DNA of 64,000 nt, from NCBI GenBank assembly GCA_041394945.1, contig JAWKHH010000001.1, forward strand, positions 186,001 through 250,000. The letters are read 5' to 3'. The position numbers and the translations under genes were made by a program. Positions 25,189-34,060 of the stretch are shown here, one piece after another. Within the stretch, counting starts at the first letter, position 1; each line of letters begins with the position of its first letter. Below the pieces are notes generated by a model. It ran no database searches. It saw only the letters and a program-made list of their open reading frames with translations, and was not told the DNA's origin. The stretch is from Bryobacteraceae bacterium (lineage in GTDB: Bacteria > Acidobacteriota > Terriglobia > Bryobacterales > Bryobacteraceae).

Positions 25189-25671
25189 GTGAGGAGGCCA
25201 GGACAGGAGGCAATCAGCGGATCCATTCCGTACGTCTACACACCACGCTACTCGGCCACCGACGCCGCCATCTATCTCCTCACCTGGTCCGGCGTCGCGG
25301 TGATCCTCGCCCTCGCCCTTTGGTTGGCGCCCTCGCCGGAAGGCATCGGCACCCATCAGGCCCTCGGGCTCCCTCCATGCTGGTTCCTCGAGGCCACCGG
25401 CCTTCCCTGCCCCACATGCGGACTCACCACCTGCTTCGCCTACGCTGCGCACCTGCGCTTCTTTGACGCGGCCCGCACCCAGCCCTTCGGCCTCCTCCAG
25501 TTCGCCGCCTTTGTCGCCGCGCTCCCCGGCATTCCGTGGCTGATGCGCCAGCGCGTGCCCATCGAACAGATCGCCCTCTGGCCCGGCTTGACCCGCCTCG
25601 CCGCCGGTTGGACCGTTCTCTACCTCGCCGGGTGGGCGTACAAGATCGCCGCCATGTCCGGGAGCCTCTGA
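25189..25671 (+). CDS. DUF2752 membrane protein
   Basis: 160 residues with three or four membrane helices and the DUF2752 core TGLPCPTCGLTTCFAYAAHL followed by DAARTQPFG. The usual motif is CPxCGLTRA; here Arg is replaced by Thr-Cys. GTG start at 25189 is chosen: GAGGAGG lies 5 nt upstream, and the overlapping ATG at 25187 is followed at once by a stop. Starts 9 bp after the DUF4190-like gene and ends 8 bp before the peptidase-like gene, so the three are surely one transcript. Function unknown. Confidence 0.84.
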   Translation: MRRPGQEAISGSIPYVYTPRYSATDAAIYLLTWSGVAVILALALWLAPSPEGIGTHQALGLPPCWFLEATGLPCPTCGLTTCFAYAAHLRFFDAARTQPFGLLQFAAFVAALPGIPWLMRQRVPIEQIALWPGLTRLAAGWTVLYLAGWAYKIAAMSGSL

Positions 25672-25679
25672 CCACCCAT

Positions 25680-27029
25680 ATGGGTACCTCCGCCGCCAAC
25701 TTCAACGCCTGCCCCAACTGCCGGGCGTGGGTTCCCGACAACGCGCGATTCTGCCATCACTGCGGCCAGTCGATCGGTCCCGCGCCCGTGCCCCAGCATC
25801 AGCCTCCCGTCGCGGCCTATCCGCCCGCATGCTCGGCCTGCGGCGGCGACGGCTCCCGCCTCGATGCCAAGCTCCTCGTCTGCCCCCAGTGCAAGTGGCT
25901 GCGCCCCTGGGCGCCAGGCTGGGTCGTCGATCCTCTCTCGTTTCTCTGGTCGGCCGACGCCAAGGCCATGGATACCCTCCGCTCCCTCGGGCCCGTCACC
26001 TCCTTCGCCCGCACTGTTTCCGACAAGCTCGGCCGCGCCTGGTTCGAAACCACGCTCAACGGCGTACGCATCCACGAACGGCAGATGCCGGAGATCTACT
26101 GGGCCGCCGTGCGCGCCGCCCGCATCCTCGGCATGAATCGCATGCCGGACCTCTACCTCTCCGGCGAAGCGATGTGGGACTCCATGGCCCTCGGCAGCGA
26201 TCAAACCACGGTGATCGTTCTCGGCACCGTTCTTGCCAATCTCCGCGGCAACGATCTCCTGTTCGTCCTCGCCCGCGAAATGGGTCACGCCAAAGCTGGA
26301 CACGCCCTCTGGACGACGCTCCTTCGCTTCTTCCTCGGCAGCGCCGGCAAACGCACCGTCATGGGTCAGGGTCTGCTCTCCGCCATGAGCCCTACCAAAA
26401 TGATCGAGAACGCCATCGACCTCCCCATCATGGCCTGGGCACGGCAGGCCGAAATCACCGCCGACCGCGCCGGACTCATCGTCGTCGGCGACGCCGCCGT
26501 CGCCCGCCGCGTGCTCCTCAGCATGGCGATGCGGTCGTTCCCCCTCTACGAGCGCATCAACATCGACGCCTGGATCGAACAGGAAACCGCAAGCGACAAC
26601 GACACCATGCAGCTCTCCGAGTGGACGCTGACTTCCACGCCCTACGTCGCCCGCCGGCTCAAGCTAATGCGCGAGTGGGCTGCCGATCCGTATCTCCACC
26701 AGTGGAAGACCGCCATCGCCGCCGTCGAGGAGCCTGCCGCCGCAACGCCGGCGCCAATGCCCACAGCGGCCGAACCGCCGCACTCGGAAATCCTCCCGCG
26801 CCCGCCCTCCGGACCCGCCCCCGGTTCTCCCTCGGGACCGCCTCCCGGAATGGTCCGCCTCATCTGCCCGGCCTGCGGCGCCCCGCTGCTGGTTCAGCGC
26901 AAGGTGCTTGAGGGCGCCGAGAACGTGAAAATCCGCTGCCCGAACAAGGATTGCGGCAATGTCCTCGCCATCCAGCGCAAGGCGCCGAAACCGCCCGCGC
27001 AACAAACGGAAACCGACGCCGATGACTAG
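25680..27029 (+). CDS. Zinc-ribbon protein with degenerate M48 metallopeptidase domain
   Basis: 449 residues. Two N-terminal zinc ribbons (CPNCRAWVPDNARFCHHCG, residues 11-30; CSACGG...CPQC, 51-71), an M48-like domain (about 125-330), a Pro-rich linker and a C-terminal ribbon (LICPACGAPL...RCPNKDCGN). The zinc-binding helix reads VLAREMGHAKAGH: Arg199-Glu200-x-x-His203, so the first His of HExxH is Arg. The third-ligand region QAEITADRAGLIV is intact. It lacks the membrane helices of HtpX. Either zinc is held differently or the domain is a non-catalytic pseudopeptidase. Start ATG at 25680 sits just before the first ribbon. Confidence 0.84.
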   Translation: MGTSAANFNACPNCRAWVPDNARFCHHCGQSIGPAPVPQHQPPVAAYPPACSACGGDGSRLDAKLLVCPQCKWLRPWAPGWVVDPLSFLWSADAKAMDTLRSLGPVTSFARTVSDKLGRAWFETTLNGVRIHERQMPEIYWAAVRAARILGMNRMPDLYLSGEAMWDSMALGSDQTTVIVLGTVLANLRGNDLLFVLAREMGHAKAGHALWTTLLRFFLGSAGKRTVMGQGLLSAMSPTKMIENAIDLPIMAWARQAEITADRAGLIVVGDAAVARRVLLSMAMRSFPLYERINIDAWIEQETASDNDTMQLSEWTLTSTPYVARRLKLMREWAADPYLHQWKTAIAAVEEPAAATPAPMPTAAEPPHSEILPRPPSGPAPGSPSGPPPGMVRLICPACGAPLLVQRKVLEGAENVKIRCPNKDCGNVLAIQRKAPKPPAQQTETDADD

Positions 27030-27255
27030 TCAGGACGACACGCCGCGGCACGAGTCTGACGAGTTCGAAGTGATGATCCAAGGCACACCCGATGTCACCG
27101 CCCTCACTGAGGAACGGGCAAGGCGTCTGGCGCTCGAACGGGCCACCGCGGAAACCGACGACAAGTCGACGTTCGCGGGCCACGAAGACGCCACCGGTTA
27201 CCGCCACACCTTCGACGAAGTGCTAGGCGTGCCCGGCGACACGGATTCCGACTGA
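27022..27255 (+). CDS. Small acidic protein of unknown function
   Basis: 77 residues, rich in Asp, Glu and Thr, no hydrophobic segment. ATG overlaps the end of the peptidase-like gene by 8 bp. Sequence begins MTSQDDTPRHESDEFEVMI, then a charged helix (LTEERARRLALERA) and ends with an acidic tail. No family recognised. Position and coupling suggest it works with the zinc-ribbon proteins. Confidence 0.62.
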   Translation: MTSQDDTPRHESDEFEVMIQGTPDVTALTEERARRLALERATAETDDKSTFAGHEDATGYRHTFDEVLGVPGDTDSD

Positions 27256-27286
27256 CGATCCCGGATACCAGGTAAGGAGTAATTCA

Positions 27287-27847
27287 ATGGCCGACATCGA
27301 GAACATCAACGACCTCAGCACCGAGTTCACAATCGACATCGCCAACCTCTCCGAGGAAGGACAGGAGCAAGTCCACGAGGCAATCGAAGCTGTGGCCGCC
27401 GGAGGCGAGGAAGTCGATGCCGAAGCCGTCACCGACGCCATCGAGGCCGCCCAGGAAGCCGACGTCCACCGCGAAGCCGCCGTCGAACTTCAGCACGAGC
27501 AAGCCGAACGCGCCGAAGCCGGCGACTACGAAGGCGCCCACGAGGCCGCCGTCGAAGCCGAGTACCACATCCAGGCCGTCGCCGACCTCGGCGGCGAAGA
27601 CAACACGATGGACCAATGGCACGAGGCGCAGGCTCTCGGTGAAGCCGACTGGCATCAGGACATCGCCGACGAGAACGCCGTCACGGCCGAGAGCTATCTC
27701 GAATCCGGAGACGCCGATACCGCCGCCATCTACAGCGAAGCCGCGGTTGCCGAAACCGACGTCGCCGCCAGTTACGCCGACATGGGCGATCACGGCGGAA
27801 CCTACGCGCCCATCAGCTCGGACACCGACACCTCAGCCGTCGAATAG
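27287..27847 (+). CDS. Highly acidic Ala/Glu/His-rich protein of unknown function
   Basis: 186 residues, about a quarter Glu or Asp, with many Ala and regularly placed His, mostly predicted helix (e.g. AAVELQHEQAERAEAGDYEG). No Cys, no membrane segment, no signal peptide. A clear AAGGAG site lies 8 nt before the ATG, so it should be well translated. TPR-like or ferritin-like helices are possible but no motif supports a choice; the mixed acidic/His content could bind metal ions. Last gene of the cluster; leuD converges on it 44 bp downstream. Confidence 0.72.
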   Translation: MADIENINDLSTEFTIDIANLSEEGQEQVHEAIEAVAAGGEEVDAEAVTDAIEAAQEADVHREAAVELQHEQAERAEAGDYEGAHEAAVEAEYHIQAVADLGGEDNTMDQWHEAQALGEADWHQDIADENAVTAESYLESGDADTAAIYSEAAVAETDVAASYADMGDHGGTYAPISSDTDTSAVE

Positions 27848-27891
27848 CCTCACAACGCGAGATTCACACCGAGCGGCGAGCGGTTACGTGC

Positions 27892-28506
27892 TCAGGAGCC
27901 TGCCGCGAGTGTATTCAGCGTCCCCACGCGCGCCGCCTCATACGCCGCGATCGCATCCTCCTGCTTCAGGATGTAGCCCAACTCATCCACCCCATCGAGC
28001 AGACACTGCTTCGCGAACCCGTCCACCGCGAACGTCACCTTCTCCCCATCGGGCAGAGTGAGCGTCTGCGACGCCAGATCGATCGCCACCTTCGCCCCCA
28101 CGTCCGCGCTCGCCGCCATCAGCTTCCCATGCGTCTCCCTATCCACCACAATCGGCAACAACCCGTTCTTCAGCGAATTGTTCTTGAAGATATCCGCGAA
28201 GGAAGTCGAAATCACCGCGCGAAAACCGAACTGCGTCAGCGCCCACGGGGCATGTTCGCGCGAACTCCCGCAGCCGAAGTTATCGCCCGCCAGCAGCACC
28301 TGCGCGCCCTTCGCCCGAGGCGTGTTCAACACGAACTCCGGATTCGGATCGCCATTCGCCAGATATCGCCAGTCGCAGAAGAGCTGCTTGTCGAGCCCCT
28401 CCTTCGTCGTCGTCTTCAAGAAGCGCGCCGGGATGATCTGATCCGTATCGATGTTGTCGACCGGCAACGGGACGACCGTGCTTGCAAAGGGAACGAACTT
28501 GGTCAT
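27892..28506 (-). CDS. leuD: 3-isopropylmalate dehydratase small subunit
   Basis: 204 residues, normal LeuD size. Seen: the swivel-domain motif DNIDTDQIIPARFLK near residue 18 and GDNFGCGSSREHAPWAL near 73. Forms a heterodimer with LeuC to isomerise 2- to 3-isopropylmalate. Overlaps leuC by 4 bp. Last gene of leuABCD. Confidence 0.97.
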   Translation of the reverse strand: MTKFVPFASTVVPLPVDNIDTDQIIPARFLKTTTKEGLDKQLFCDWRYLANGDPNPEFVLNTPRAKGAQVLLAGDNFGCGSSREHAPWALTQFGFRAVISTSFADIFKNNSLKNGLLPIVVDRETHGKLMAASADVGAKVAIDLASQTLTLPDGEKVTFAVDGFAKQCLLDGVDELGYILKQEDAIAAYEAARVGTLNTLAAGS

Positions 28507-29903
28507 AGAAGAGTCCTCACATCCGTCACAACGCCCATCACCGCGCTCGCCGCGGCCGTCAGCGGCGACGCCAGGAACGTTCGCCCGCCCTTGCCCTGCC
28601 GGCCCTCGAAGTTCCGGTTCGAAGTCGACACGCTATACTGCCCCGGCTGCAGTTGATCGCCGTTCATCGCGATGCACATCGAGCAGCCCGCCTCGCGCCA
28701 CTCCGCGCCGGCTTCCTTGAACACCGTGTCCAGCCCCTCGGCCTCGGCCTGCCGCTTGATCACCTGCGACCCCGGCACCACCATCGTCCGCACCTTCGAG
28801 TTCACCTTGCGGCCCTTCAATACGGACGCCGCCGCCCGCAGATCCGACATCCGCGAGTTCGTGCAACTCCCGATAAACACCACATCGATCGGCTGCCCCG
28901 TCAGCGGCTTGCCCGGTTGAAGCGCCATGTACCGCAGCGCCTTGTCGAGCGACTCGCGTTCGATCCGGTCCGCCAGCGCCGATGGATCGGGCACCGCGCC
29001 CGAGATCGGCATGCCCATCCCGGGATTCGTCCCGAACGTGATCATCGGCTCGAGCGCCGCCCCATCGAGCGACAGCGTACGGTCATACGTCGCGCCATCG
29101 TCGGTCGGAAGCTGTTTCCACCGCGCCACCGCCGCGTCCCACGCCGCGCCCTTCGGTGCATACGTCCGGCCGGCCAGATACTCGTACGTCGCATCGTCCG
29201 GCGCCACCAGCCCCGCGCGCGCCCCGCCCTCGATCGACATGTTGCACACCGTCATCCGCTCTTCCATCGAAAGCGAACGAATCGCCGATCCGGTAAACTC
29301 GAACACGCACCCGGTGCCGCCGCCAATACCGATCCGCGCGATGATCGCCAGGATGATATCCTTCGCCGTCACCCCCGGCTTCAGCGCCCCGCTCACGTCG
29401 ATCTGATAGCTCTTCGAACGCCGCTGCGGCAGGCACTGCGTCGCCAGCACCATCTCCACTTCGCTCGTGCCGATCCCGAACGCCAGCGCCCCGAACGCCC
29501 CATGCGTCGCCGTGTGCGAATCGCCGCAAACCACCGTCATCCCGGGTTGTGTCAGCCCGTTCTCCGGACCGATCACATGCACGATGCCCTGCTTCTCGTT
29601 CTGGAACCCGTAGCACGGAATCCCGAACTCCTTGCAGTTCGCCTCCAACTGCGCCACCTGCGCCGCCGCGATCGGATCCACGATCGGCAGCGAACGCGGC
29701 GTCGTCGGCGTCGAATGGTCCGTCGTCGCGAACGTCAGGTCCGGACGACGCACCTTGAGCCCACGCTCGCGCAGCCCGGAAAACGCCTGCGGCGACGTCA
29801 CCTCGTGCACCAGGTGCAGGTCGATATAGATGAGCGTCGGCGCGCCTTCGCGCTCGCTCACCACGTGCGATTCCCAGATCTTGTCGATAATCGTCTTCGG
29901 CAT
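28503..29903 (-). CDS. leuC: 3-isopropylmalate dehydratase large subunit
   Basis: 466 residues, aconitase family. The three [4Fe-4S] cysteines are present: one in VFIGSCTNSRMSDLR and two in GCSMCIAMN; also VVCGDSHTATHGAFGALAFG. Start is the ATG at 29903, which overlaps the leuB TGA by one base; upstream sequence in the same frame is an out-of-frame reading of leuB. Works with LeuD in the cytosol. Confidence 0.97.
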   Translation of the reverse strand: MPKTIIDKIWESHVVSEREGAPTLIYIDLHLVHEVTSPQAFSGLRERGLKVRRPDLTFATTDHSTPTTPRSLPIVDPIAAAQVAQLEANCKEFGIPCYGFQNEKQGIVHVIGPENGLTQPGMTVVCGDSHTATHGAFGALAFGIGTSEVEMVLATQCLPQRRSKSYQIDVSGALKPGVTAKDIILAIIARIGIGGGTGCVFEFTGSAIRSLSMEERMTVCNMSIEGGARAGLVAPDDATYEYLAGRTYAPKGAAWDAAVARWKQLPTDDGATYDRTLSLDGAALEPMITFGTNPGMGMPISGAVPDPSALADRIERESLDKALRYMALQPGKPLTGQPIDVVFIGSCTNSRMSDLRAAASVLKGRKVNSKVRTMVVPGSQVIKRQAEAEGLDTVFKEAGAEWREAGCSMCIAMNGDQLQPGQYSVSTSNRNFEGRQGKGGRTFLASPLTAAASAVMGVVTDVRTLL

Positions 29904-30985
29904 CAGATGGCCTCGCAAACCGCCGCGCCCACTTGCTCCGTGGTCGCCGGCGTGGATTTCGGTTTCAGGTCCGCCGTCACGCGTCCGCTGTTCAACACCG
30001 CTTCCACCGCGCCGTTCACCGCCGCGGCCTCTTCCTTCAGCCCGAAGCTGTACTCGAGCATCGCCGCCACGGACCCGATCGCCCCCAGCGGATTCGCCTT
30101 GTTCTGCCCCGCGATATCCGGCGCCGAGCCATGCACCGGCTCGTACAACCCCACCCAGGCGCCTGACGGCCGCTTCCCGCCGATCGACGCCGATGGCAGC
30201 ATCCCGATCGACCCGGCCAGCACTGCGCCTTCGTCGCTCAAGATATCGCCGAACATGTTCTCCATCACCACGACATCGAACTGCTTCGGATTCAAAACCA
30301 ACTGCATCGCGCAGTTGTCCACCAGCAGATGGTTCAACTCCACGTCCGGATAGTCCTTCGCCGCTTCCACCACCACCCGCCGCCACAATTGCGACGTCTC
30401 GAGCACGTTCGACTTATCCACCGACGTCACCTTCTTCCGCCGGTTCCGCGCCAGTTCGAACGACATCCGCGTCACGCGTTCGATTTCATCCCACGTGTAC
30501 GCCATCGTGTTCACGCCCCGCGATTCGCGTCCCTCGCCCGTGATCCCCCGCGGCGTCCCATAGTAGATGCCGCCGTTCAGCTCACGCACGATGATCATGT
30601 CCACCCCATCGACAAGATGGTTCTTCAACGGCGACGAGTCGAGCAGCGCGGGATAGCTCCGCACTGGCCGCAGATTCGCGAACACGCCGAGCGACTTCCG
30701 GATCCCCAACAGCCCGCGCTCCGGCCGCTTCTCCGGCGGCCAATTGTCGAACTCCGGTAACCCCACCGCGCCCATGAGCGTGGCGTCGGCTTCGAGCGCC
30801 AGCTTCTCCGTTTCGGCCGGGAAGGGACCGCCTGTCTTGTGGATGGCGATCCCCCCCAGCAGGGCCTCGGCCAGTTTCGCCGAGTGCCCAAACTTGTCGC
30901 ACACGCGGTTCAATACGCGGACGGCTTCGCGCGTCACCTCGACGCCGATCCCGTCGCCGGGAAGAGTCAGTATGTTCAGTTGCAT
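29903..30985 (-). CDS. leuB: 3-isopropylmalate dehydrogenase
   Basis: 360 residues, NAD-dependent oxidative decarboxylase of leucine synthesis. Seen: LPGDGIGVEV at the N-terminus, LLGGIAIHKTGGPFP, the Lys/Asp catalytic region VDKSNVLETSQLWR, and the C-terminal EPVHGSAPDIAGQNKANPLG. Starts 9 bp after the leuA stop without a good ribosome site, consistent with coupling to leuA. Confidence 0.97.
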   Translation of the reverse strand: MQLNILTLPGDGIGVEVTREAVRVLNRVCDKFGHSAKLAEALLGGIAIHKTGGPFPAETEKLALEADATLMGAVGLPEFDNWPPEKRPERGLLGIRKSLGVFANLRPVRSYPALLDSSPLKNHLVDGVDMIIVRELNGGIYYGTPRGITGEGRESRGVNTMAYTWDEIERVTRMSFELARNRRKKVTSVDKSNVLETSQLWRRVVVEAAKDYPDVELNHLLVDNCAMQLVLNPKQFDVVVMENMFGDILSDEGAVLAGSIGMLPSASIGGKRPSGAWVGLYEPVHGSAPDIAGQNKANPLGAIGSVAAMLEYSFGLKEEAAAVNGAVEAVLNSGRVTADLKPKSTPATTEQVGAAVCEAI

Positions 30986-30994
30986 TTTGTGGTG

Positions 30995-32152
30995 TTAGAC
31001 GGGAACTCCCACGACCTGCTGGAGCAGCGCCGCAATCTCATCGTTGCGGACTCCCTTCTTCCTATCCGCCAGTTCCGTGAACTGCCGGTAGACCTCGTCC
31101 AGTTGGTCGCGCGATAGCTGATAGCCCAGGTCCACGCAGCGCTGGTTCAGCGCATGCCGTCCGCTGTGCTTGCCGAGCACCAGGCGGCTCTCCGGCACGC
31201 CCACCTGCTTCGGCTCGATGATCTCGTACGTGGCGCGGTGCTTCAGGTAGCCGTCCTGGTGAATCCCAGCCTCGTGCGCGAATGCGTTCTCGCCCACAAT
31301 GGCCTTGTTCGGCTGTGGACCGAACGTGATCACCGAACTCAGCATCTGCGACGCCGGATACAGGTGCTCCGTCACGATCTTGGTTTCGAACGGAAGCTGG
31401 TCGTTCCGCACCTTCATCGCGCAGACCACTTCCTCGAGCGAACAGTTCCCCGCCCGCTCGCCGATCCCGTTGATCGTACACTCGATCTGCCGCGCCCCGG
31501 CCTGCACCGCCGCAATCGAATTCGCCACCGCCAGGCCAAGATCGTCATGACAGTGGACGCTCACAATCGCGCGATCGCCCAGGGCCTTCACCATCCGTGC
31601 GATCAGCGCCCCATACTCATGCGGAACGCTCCACCCCACCGTGTCCGGCAGGTTCACCGTCCGCGCGCCGGCTTCCACCACCGCGCGGCATACCGCTTCC
31701 AGGTAATCCGGATCCGTTCGCGTGGCGTCCTCCGCCGAAAACTCCACGTCCTCGGCATGGCTGCGGGCGAGTTGTACCGCCTGAACTGCTTCGTCCAGAA
31801 TCTGTTGCTGCGATTTCTTCAGCTTGTACTTGAGATGGATTTCGCTCGTCGCGATGAATGTGTGAATCCGCGGCCGCTTCGCGTTCTCGAGCGACGCCGC
31901 CGCCCGCTCGATGTCCATCTTCGTCGCCCGGGCCAGCGCCGCCACTTGCACCCACCCGTACTCGGCCGACACCGCCCGCACCGCCTCGAAGTCGCCCTCG
32001 GAGGCAATCGGAAATCCCGCCTCCAGGATGTCGACTCCCAACTCCACCAGTTTCCGCGCGATCCGAAGTTTCTCCGGAACCGTCATGCTGCAACCCGGCG
32101 ATTGCTCGCCGTCCCGCAACGTTGTATCGAAAATGTAGACTCGATTGGACAT
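30995..32152 (-). CDS. leuA: 2-isopropylmalate synthase, short form without regulatory domain
   Basis: 385 residues. TIM-barrel domain complete: FDTTLRDGEQSPG at the N-terminus, VHCHDDLGLAVANS metal motif and NGIGERAGN, followed by the linker helices, ending near DEIAALLQQVVG. The C-terminal LeuA dimer domain (about 130 residues) that carries leucine feedback inhibition is absent, although the gene ends cleanly next to leuB. Alternatives are homocitrate- or citramalate-type enzymes, but the leuBCD context favours LeuA. ATG at 32152 preferred over 32164 because GGAG precedes it. Confidence 0.92.
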   Translation of the reverse strand: MSNRVYIFDTTLRDGEQSPGCSMTVPEKLRIARKLVELGVDILEAGFPIASEGDFEAVRAVSAEYGWVQVAALARATKMDIERAAASLENAKRPRIHTFIATSEIHLKYKLKKSQQQILDEAVQAVQLARSHAEDVEFSAEDATRTDPDYLEAVCRAVVEAGARTVNLPDTVGWSVPHEYGALIARMVKALGDRAIVSVHCHDDLGLAVANSIAAVQAGARQIECTINGIGERAGNCSLEEVVCAMKVRNDQLPFETKIVTEHLYPASQMLSSVITFGPQPNKAIVGENAFAHEAGIHQDGYLKHRATYEIIEPKQVGVPESRLVLGKHSGRHALNQRCVDLGYQLSRDQLDEVYRQFTELADRKKGVRNDEIAALLQQVVGVPV

Positions 32153-32258
32153 GGGGTTCTCCATGGTGTTTCGATCTACGCGCCGGTCTGCCAGGCTTGT
32201 TCACCGTACCGCGCGCCCCACCGGCATGTTGCGCCGGTTCTCTTGGGGTGACTCACCT

Positions 32259-32287
32259 AGTATGCCAAGCCTATCCCCATTTGGCAA
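32259..32287 (-). promoter_or_regulatory. Candidate sigma-70 promoter of leuABCD
   Basis: Minus-strand TTGCCA (32287-32282), 17-bp spacer, CATACT (32264-32259). The leader to leuA is about 100 nt and contains the inverted repeat ACCGGC/GCCGGT at 32220-32238. The only short leader frame seen is not leucine-rich, so classic attenuation is not supported. The surrounding 32260-32365 region is much more AT-rich than its neighbours. Confidence 0.45.
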
Positions 32288-32369
32288 ATTTATACTTCAC
32301 AAAACGATCATACGATTTGCCTATGTAATCCGCCCAACAAATGACGCCGTCCGTGACAATTAATACTGC

Positions 32370-32957
32370 TTATGCCCACTCGGCGTCCACCACGTTCACC
32401 ACCGGAACCCCATCGCTCGACGCCTCGTACCCTCGCCGGAACTCCTCCCCCAACTCCCCGATCCCTGCTTCCACTGTCTCCACATACGCCCTGCGGATCG
32501 CCGCCACCTCCGGTCCCACCGGCGCCTCCAGCACATGCGGTGGCTGCCCGACATAGAGGTACACCGGCCCGCCCCGAACCTGCACACCCTGAAGCCGCTC
32601 GCCGACTTCGACCCGCGCATACGTCTCCTCGTAAAGATCGAACGCCGGCAGCGCCGCCGCCGGAATCGCGTACACCACCCCATTCAGCTGGCACGCGCCC
32701 GGATGCACGTTCAGATACAGCATGTTCGCCGGAACCACACGACGCCCATCCGCCGCCACGTACGAGTACCGCCGGTTCGGATGCAGCGAACTCCACGCCC
32801 GCCGCCACCCCGAAATCGAGCAAACGAACCGATCGCGCCGGTACCGATGCCCTAGCGTCCGTTCCAGGTTGGCCAGCCGCAGGAGTGATCCGTAGCCGAA
32901 CAGCCCCACCTCGTCCGCGGCCAGATCCATCGTCTCGATCACCCGCGTCGCCATCAC
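32370..32957 (-). CDS. Gamma-glutamylcyclotransferase-like (AIG2-fold) protein
   Basis: 195 residues. N-terminal substrate loop VGLFGYGSLLR (residues about 17-27) and a later FDLYEETYARVEV with the conserved Glu of the GGCT fold. Enzymes of this fold release 5-oxoproline from gamma-glutamyl groups. Directly follows the GCS2-type ligase gene (overlap TGATG), which makes gamma-glutamyl or related amides, so the pair may form and break the same bond type. Exact substrate unknown. Confidence 0.78.
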   Translation of the reverse strand: MMATRVIETMDLAADEVGLFGYGSLLRLANLERTLGHRYRRDRFVCSISGWRRAWSSLHPNRRYSYVAADGRRVVPANMLYLNVHPGACQLNGVVYAIPAAALPAFDLYEETYARVEVGERLQGVQVRGGPVYLYVGQPPHVLEAPVGPEVAAIRRAYVETVEAGIGELGEEFRRGYEASSDGVPVVNVVDAEWA

Positions 32958-34060
32958 CCGCCCGTCAGCCGCCGCACCACTTCCGCGCGATCACCCGTCT
33001 CCTTGAGGAGCGCCAATTGCCGGTCCGCCGATGTCGGCCTCGCCGCCATCGTCCGAGCATGGTTCAAGTACTTCACGCAGCCCAGATGCTCCGCCTGCGG
33101 GCGAACCAGTTCCACCAATTCCGCCACCACGTCCCGCGCCGACCGCGCCTCATGCGTGGACGGATTCACCAACTGCGCGTCCAACCCATACCGCGCGGCA
33201 CGCCACTTGTTCTGCCGCACCATCATCGGATGGTATTCAAGCTGATACGTCCCCTCCTCCACCTGCTCGTCCAGCGCGCGCACCACCGATTGAATCAGCG
33301 CTACAATCCCCAGCGCGTCCTCGAGCGTCCCCGGCATATCGCACACCCGCACCTCCACCGTGCCGAAGTTGTGATGCGGCCGCACGTCCCACCACAAGTC
33401 GCGGATCGAGCCGATAAACTGCGTGTTCACCAAGTGGTTCACCAGCCACACGTACTCGCTCCAGTTGCGCATCACCGGCGGCAGCCCCGCTGTCGGCAGG
33501 TTCTCCATCACCTTGGACCGGTACGATTGCAACCCCGTGGTCCGGCCCTCCCACCACGGGCTATTGCAGCTCAGCGCCAGCAGCGTCGGCAAATGCCGCT
33601 GGATGCGGTCGCAAACCATCACGGCTTTGTCGCCGGAATCGACGCCCACGTGAACGTGCAACCCGAAGGTGACCAACTGCCGCGCCACATCCTGCAGATT
33701 GTCGATCAGCCGGCTGTATCGATCCTGCGGCGTCTGCTGCTGCTCCTGCCACCGCGAAAACGGATGCGTGCCGGTCCAGAACAGGCGCAATCCCAAATCC
33801 CCGGCGATCCGTTCGAGCGCGCCGAGCCGTCCACGAAGATCGGCCTCCACCTCGTTGACCGTGCGGCAGACGCCCGTGTTGATCTCCACGTAGCACTGCA
33901 TCAACTCCGGCTTCACGTGGTCGGCGTGCTCTGCGGGAACCCGCGCGAGCACATCGAGAATCGAACTCGATAGAGCCATCGTCTTCGCGTCCACCAGCGC
34001 CAACTCCAGTTCCACGCCCAGCGTCTGCGAATGGTTCGATCGAAATTCCAGCCTGCTCAT
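32954..34060 (-). CDS. Carboxylate-amine ligase, glutamate-cysteine ligase family 2 (YbdK type)
   Basis: 368 residues. GCS2 N-terminus TLGVELELALVDAKT, LRLFWTGTHPFSRW, and VEVRVCDMPGTLEDALGIV near the ATP/Mg site. YbdK-type enzymes have weak glutamate-cysteine ligase activity in vitro; their natural amine is mostly unknown. ATG at 34060 overlaps the preceding peptidase stop by 4 bp (ATGA) and is preferred to the ATG at 34084, which lies inside that gene. Confidence 0.92.
   Translation of the reverse strand: MSRLEFRSNHSQTLGVELELALVDAKTMALSSSILDVLARVPAEHADHVKPELMQCYVEINTGVCRTVNEVEADLRGRLGALERIAGDLGLRLFWTGTHPFSRWQEQQQTPQDRYSRLIDNLQDVARQLVTFGLHVHVGVDSGDKAVMVCDRIQRHLPTLLALSCNSPWWEGRTTGLQSYRSKVMENLPTAGLPPVMRNWSEYVWLVNHLVNTQFIGSIRDLWWDVRPHHNFGTVEVRVCDMPGTLEDALGIVALIQSVVRALDEQVEEGTYQLEYHPMMVRQNKWRAARYGLDAQLVNPSTHEARSARDVVAELVELVRPQAEHLGCVKYLNHARTMAARPTSADRQLALLKETGDRAEVVRRLTGG

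Noticed and set aside
29904..30386. N-terminal extension of leuC into leuB
   Set aside because: Gly/Arg-rich reading of leuB in the wrong frame; leuC starts at the ATG overlapping the leuB stop.
32165..32258. Leucine attenuator in the leuA leader
   Set aside because: The only short frame encodes no leucine run, and no alternative terminator with a T-run was seen.
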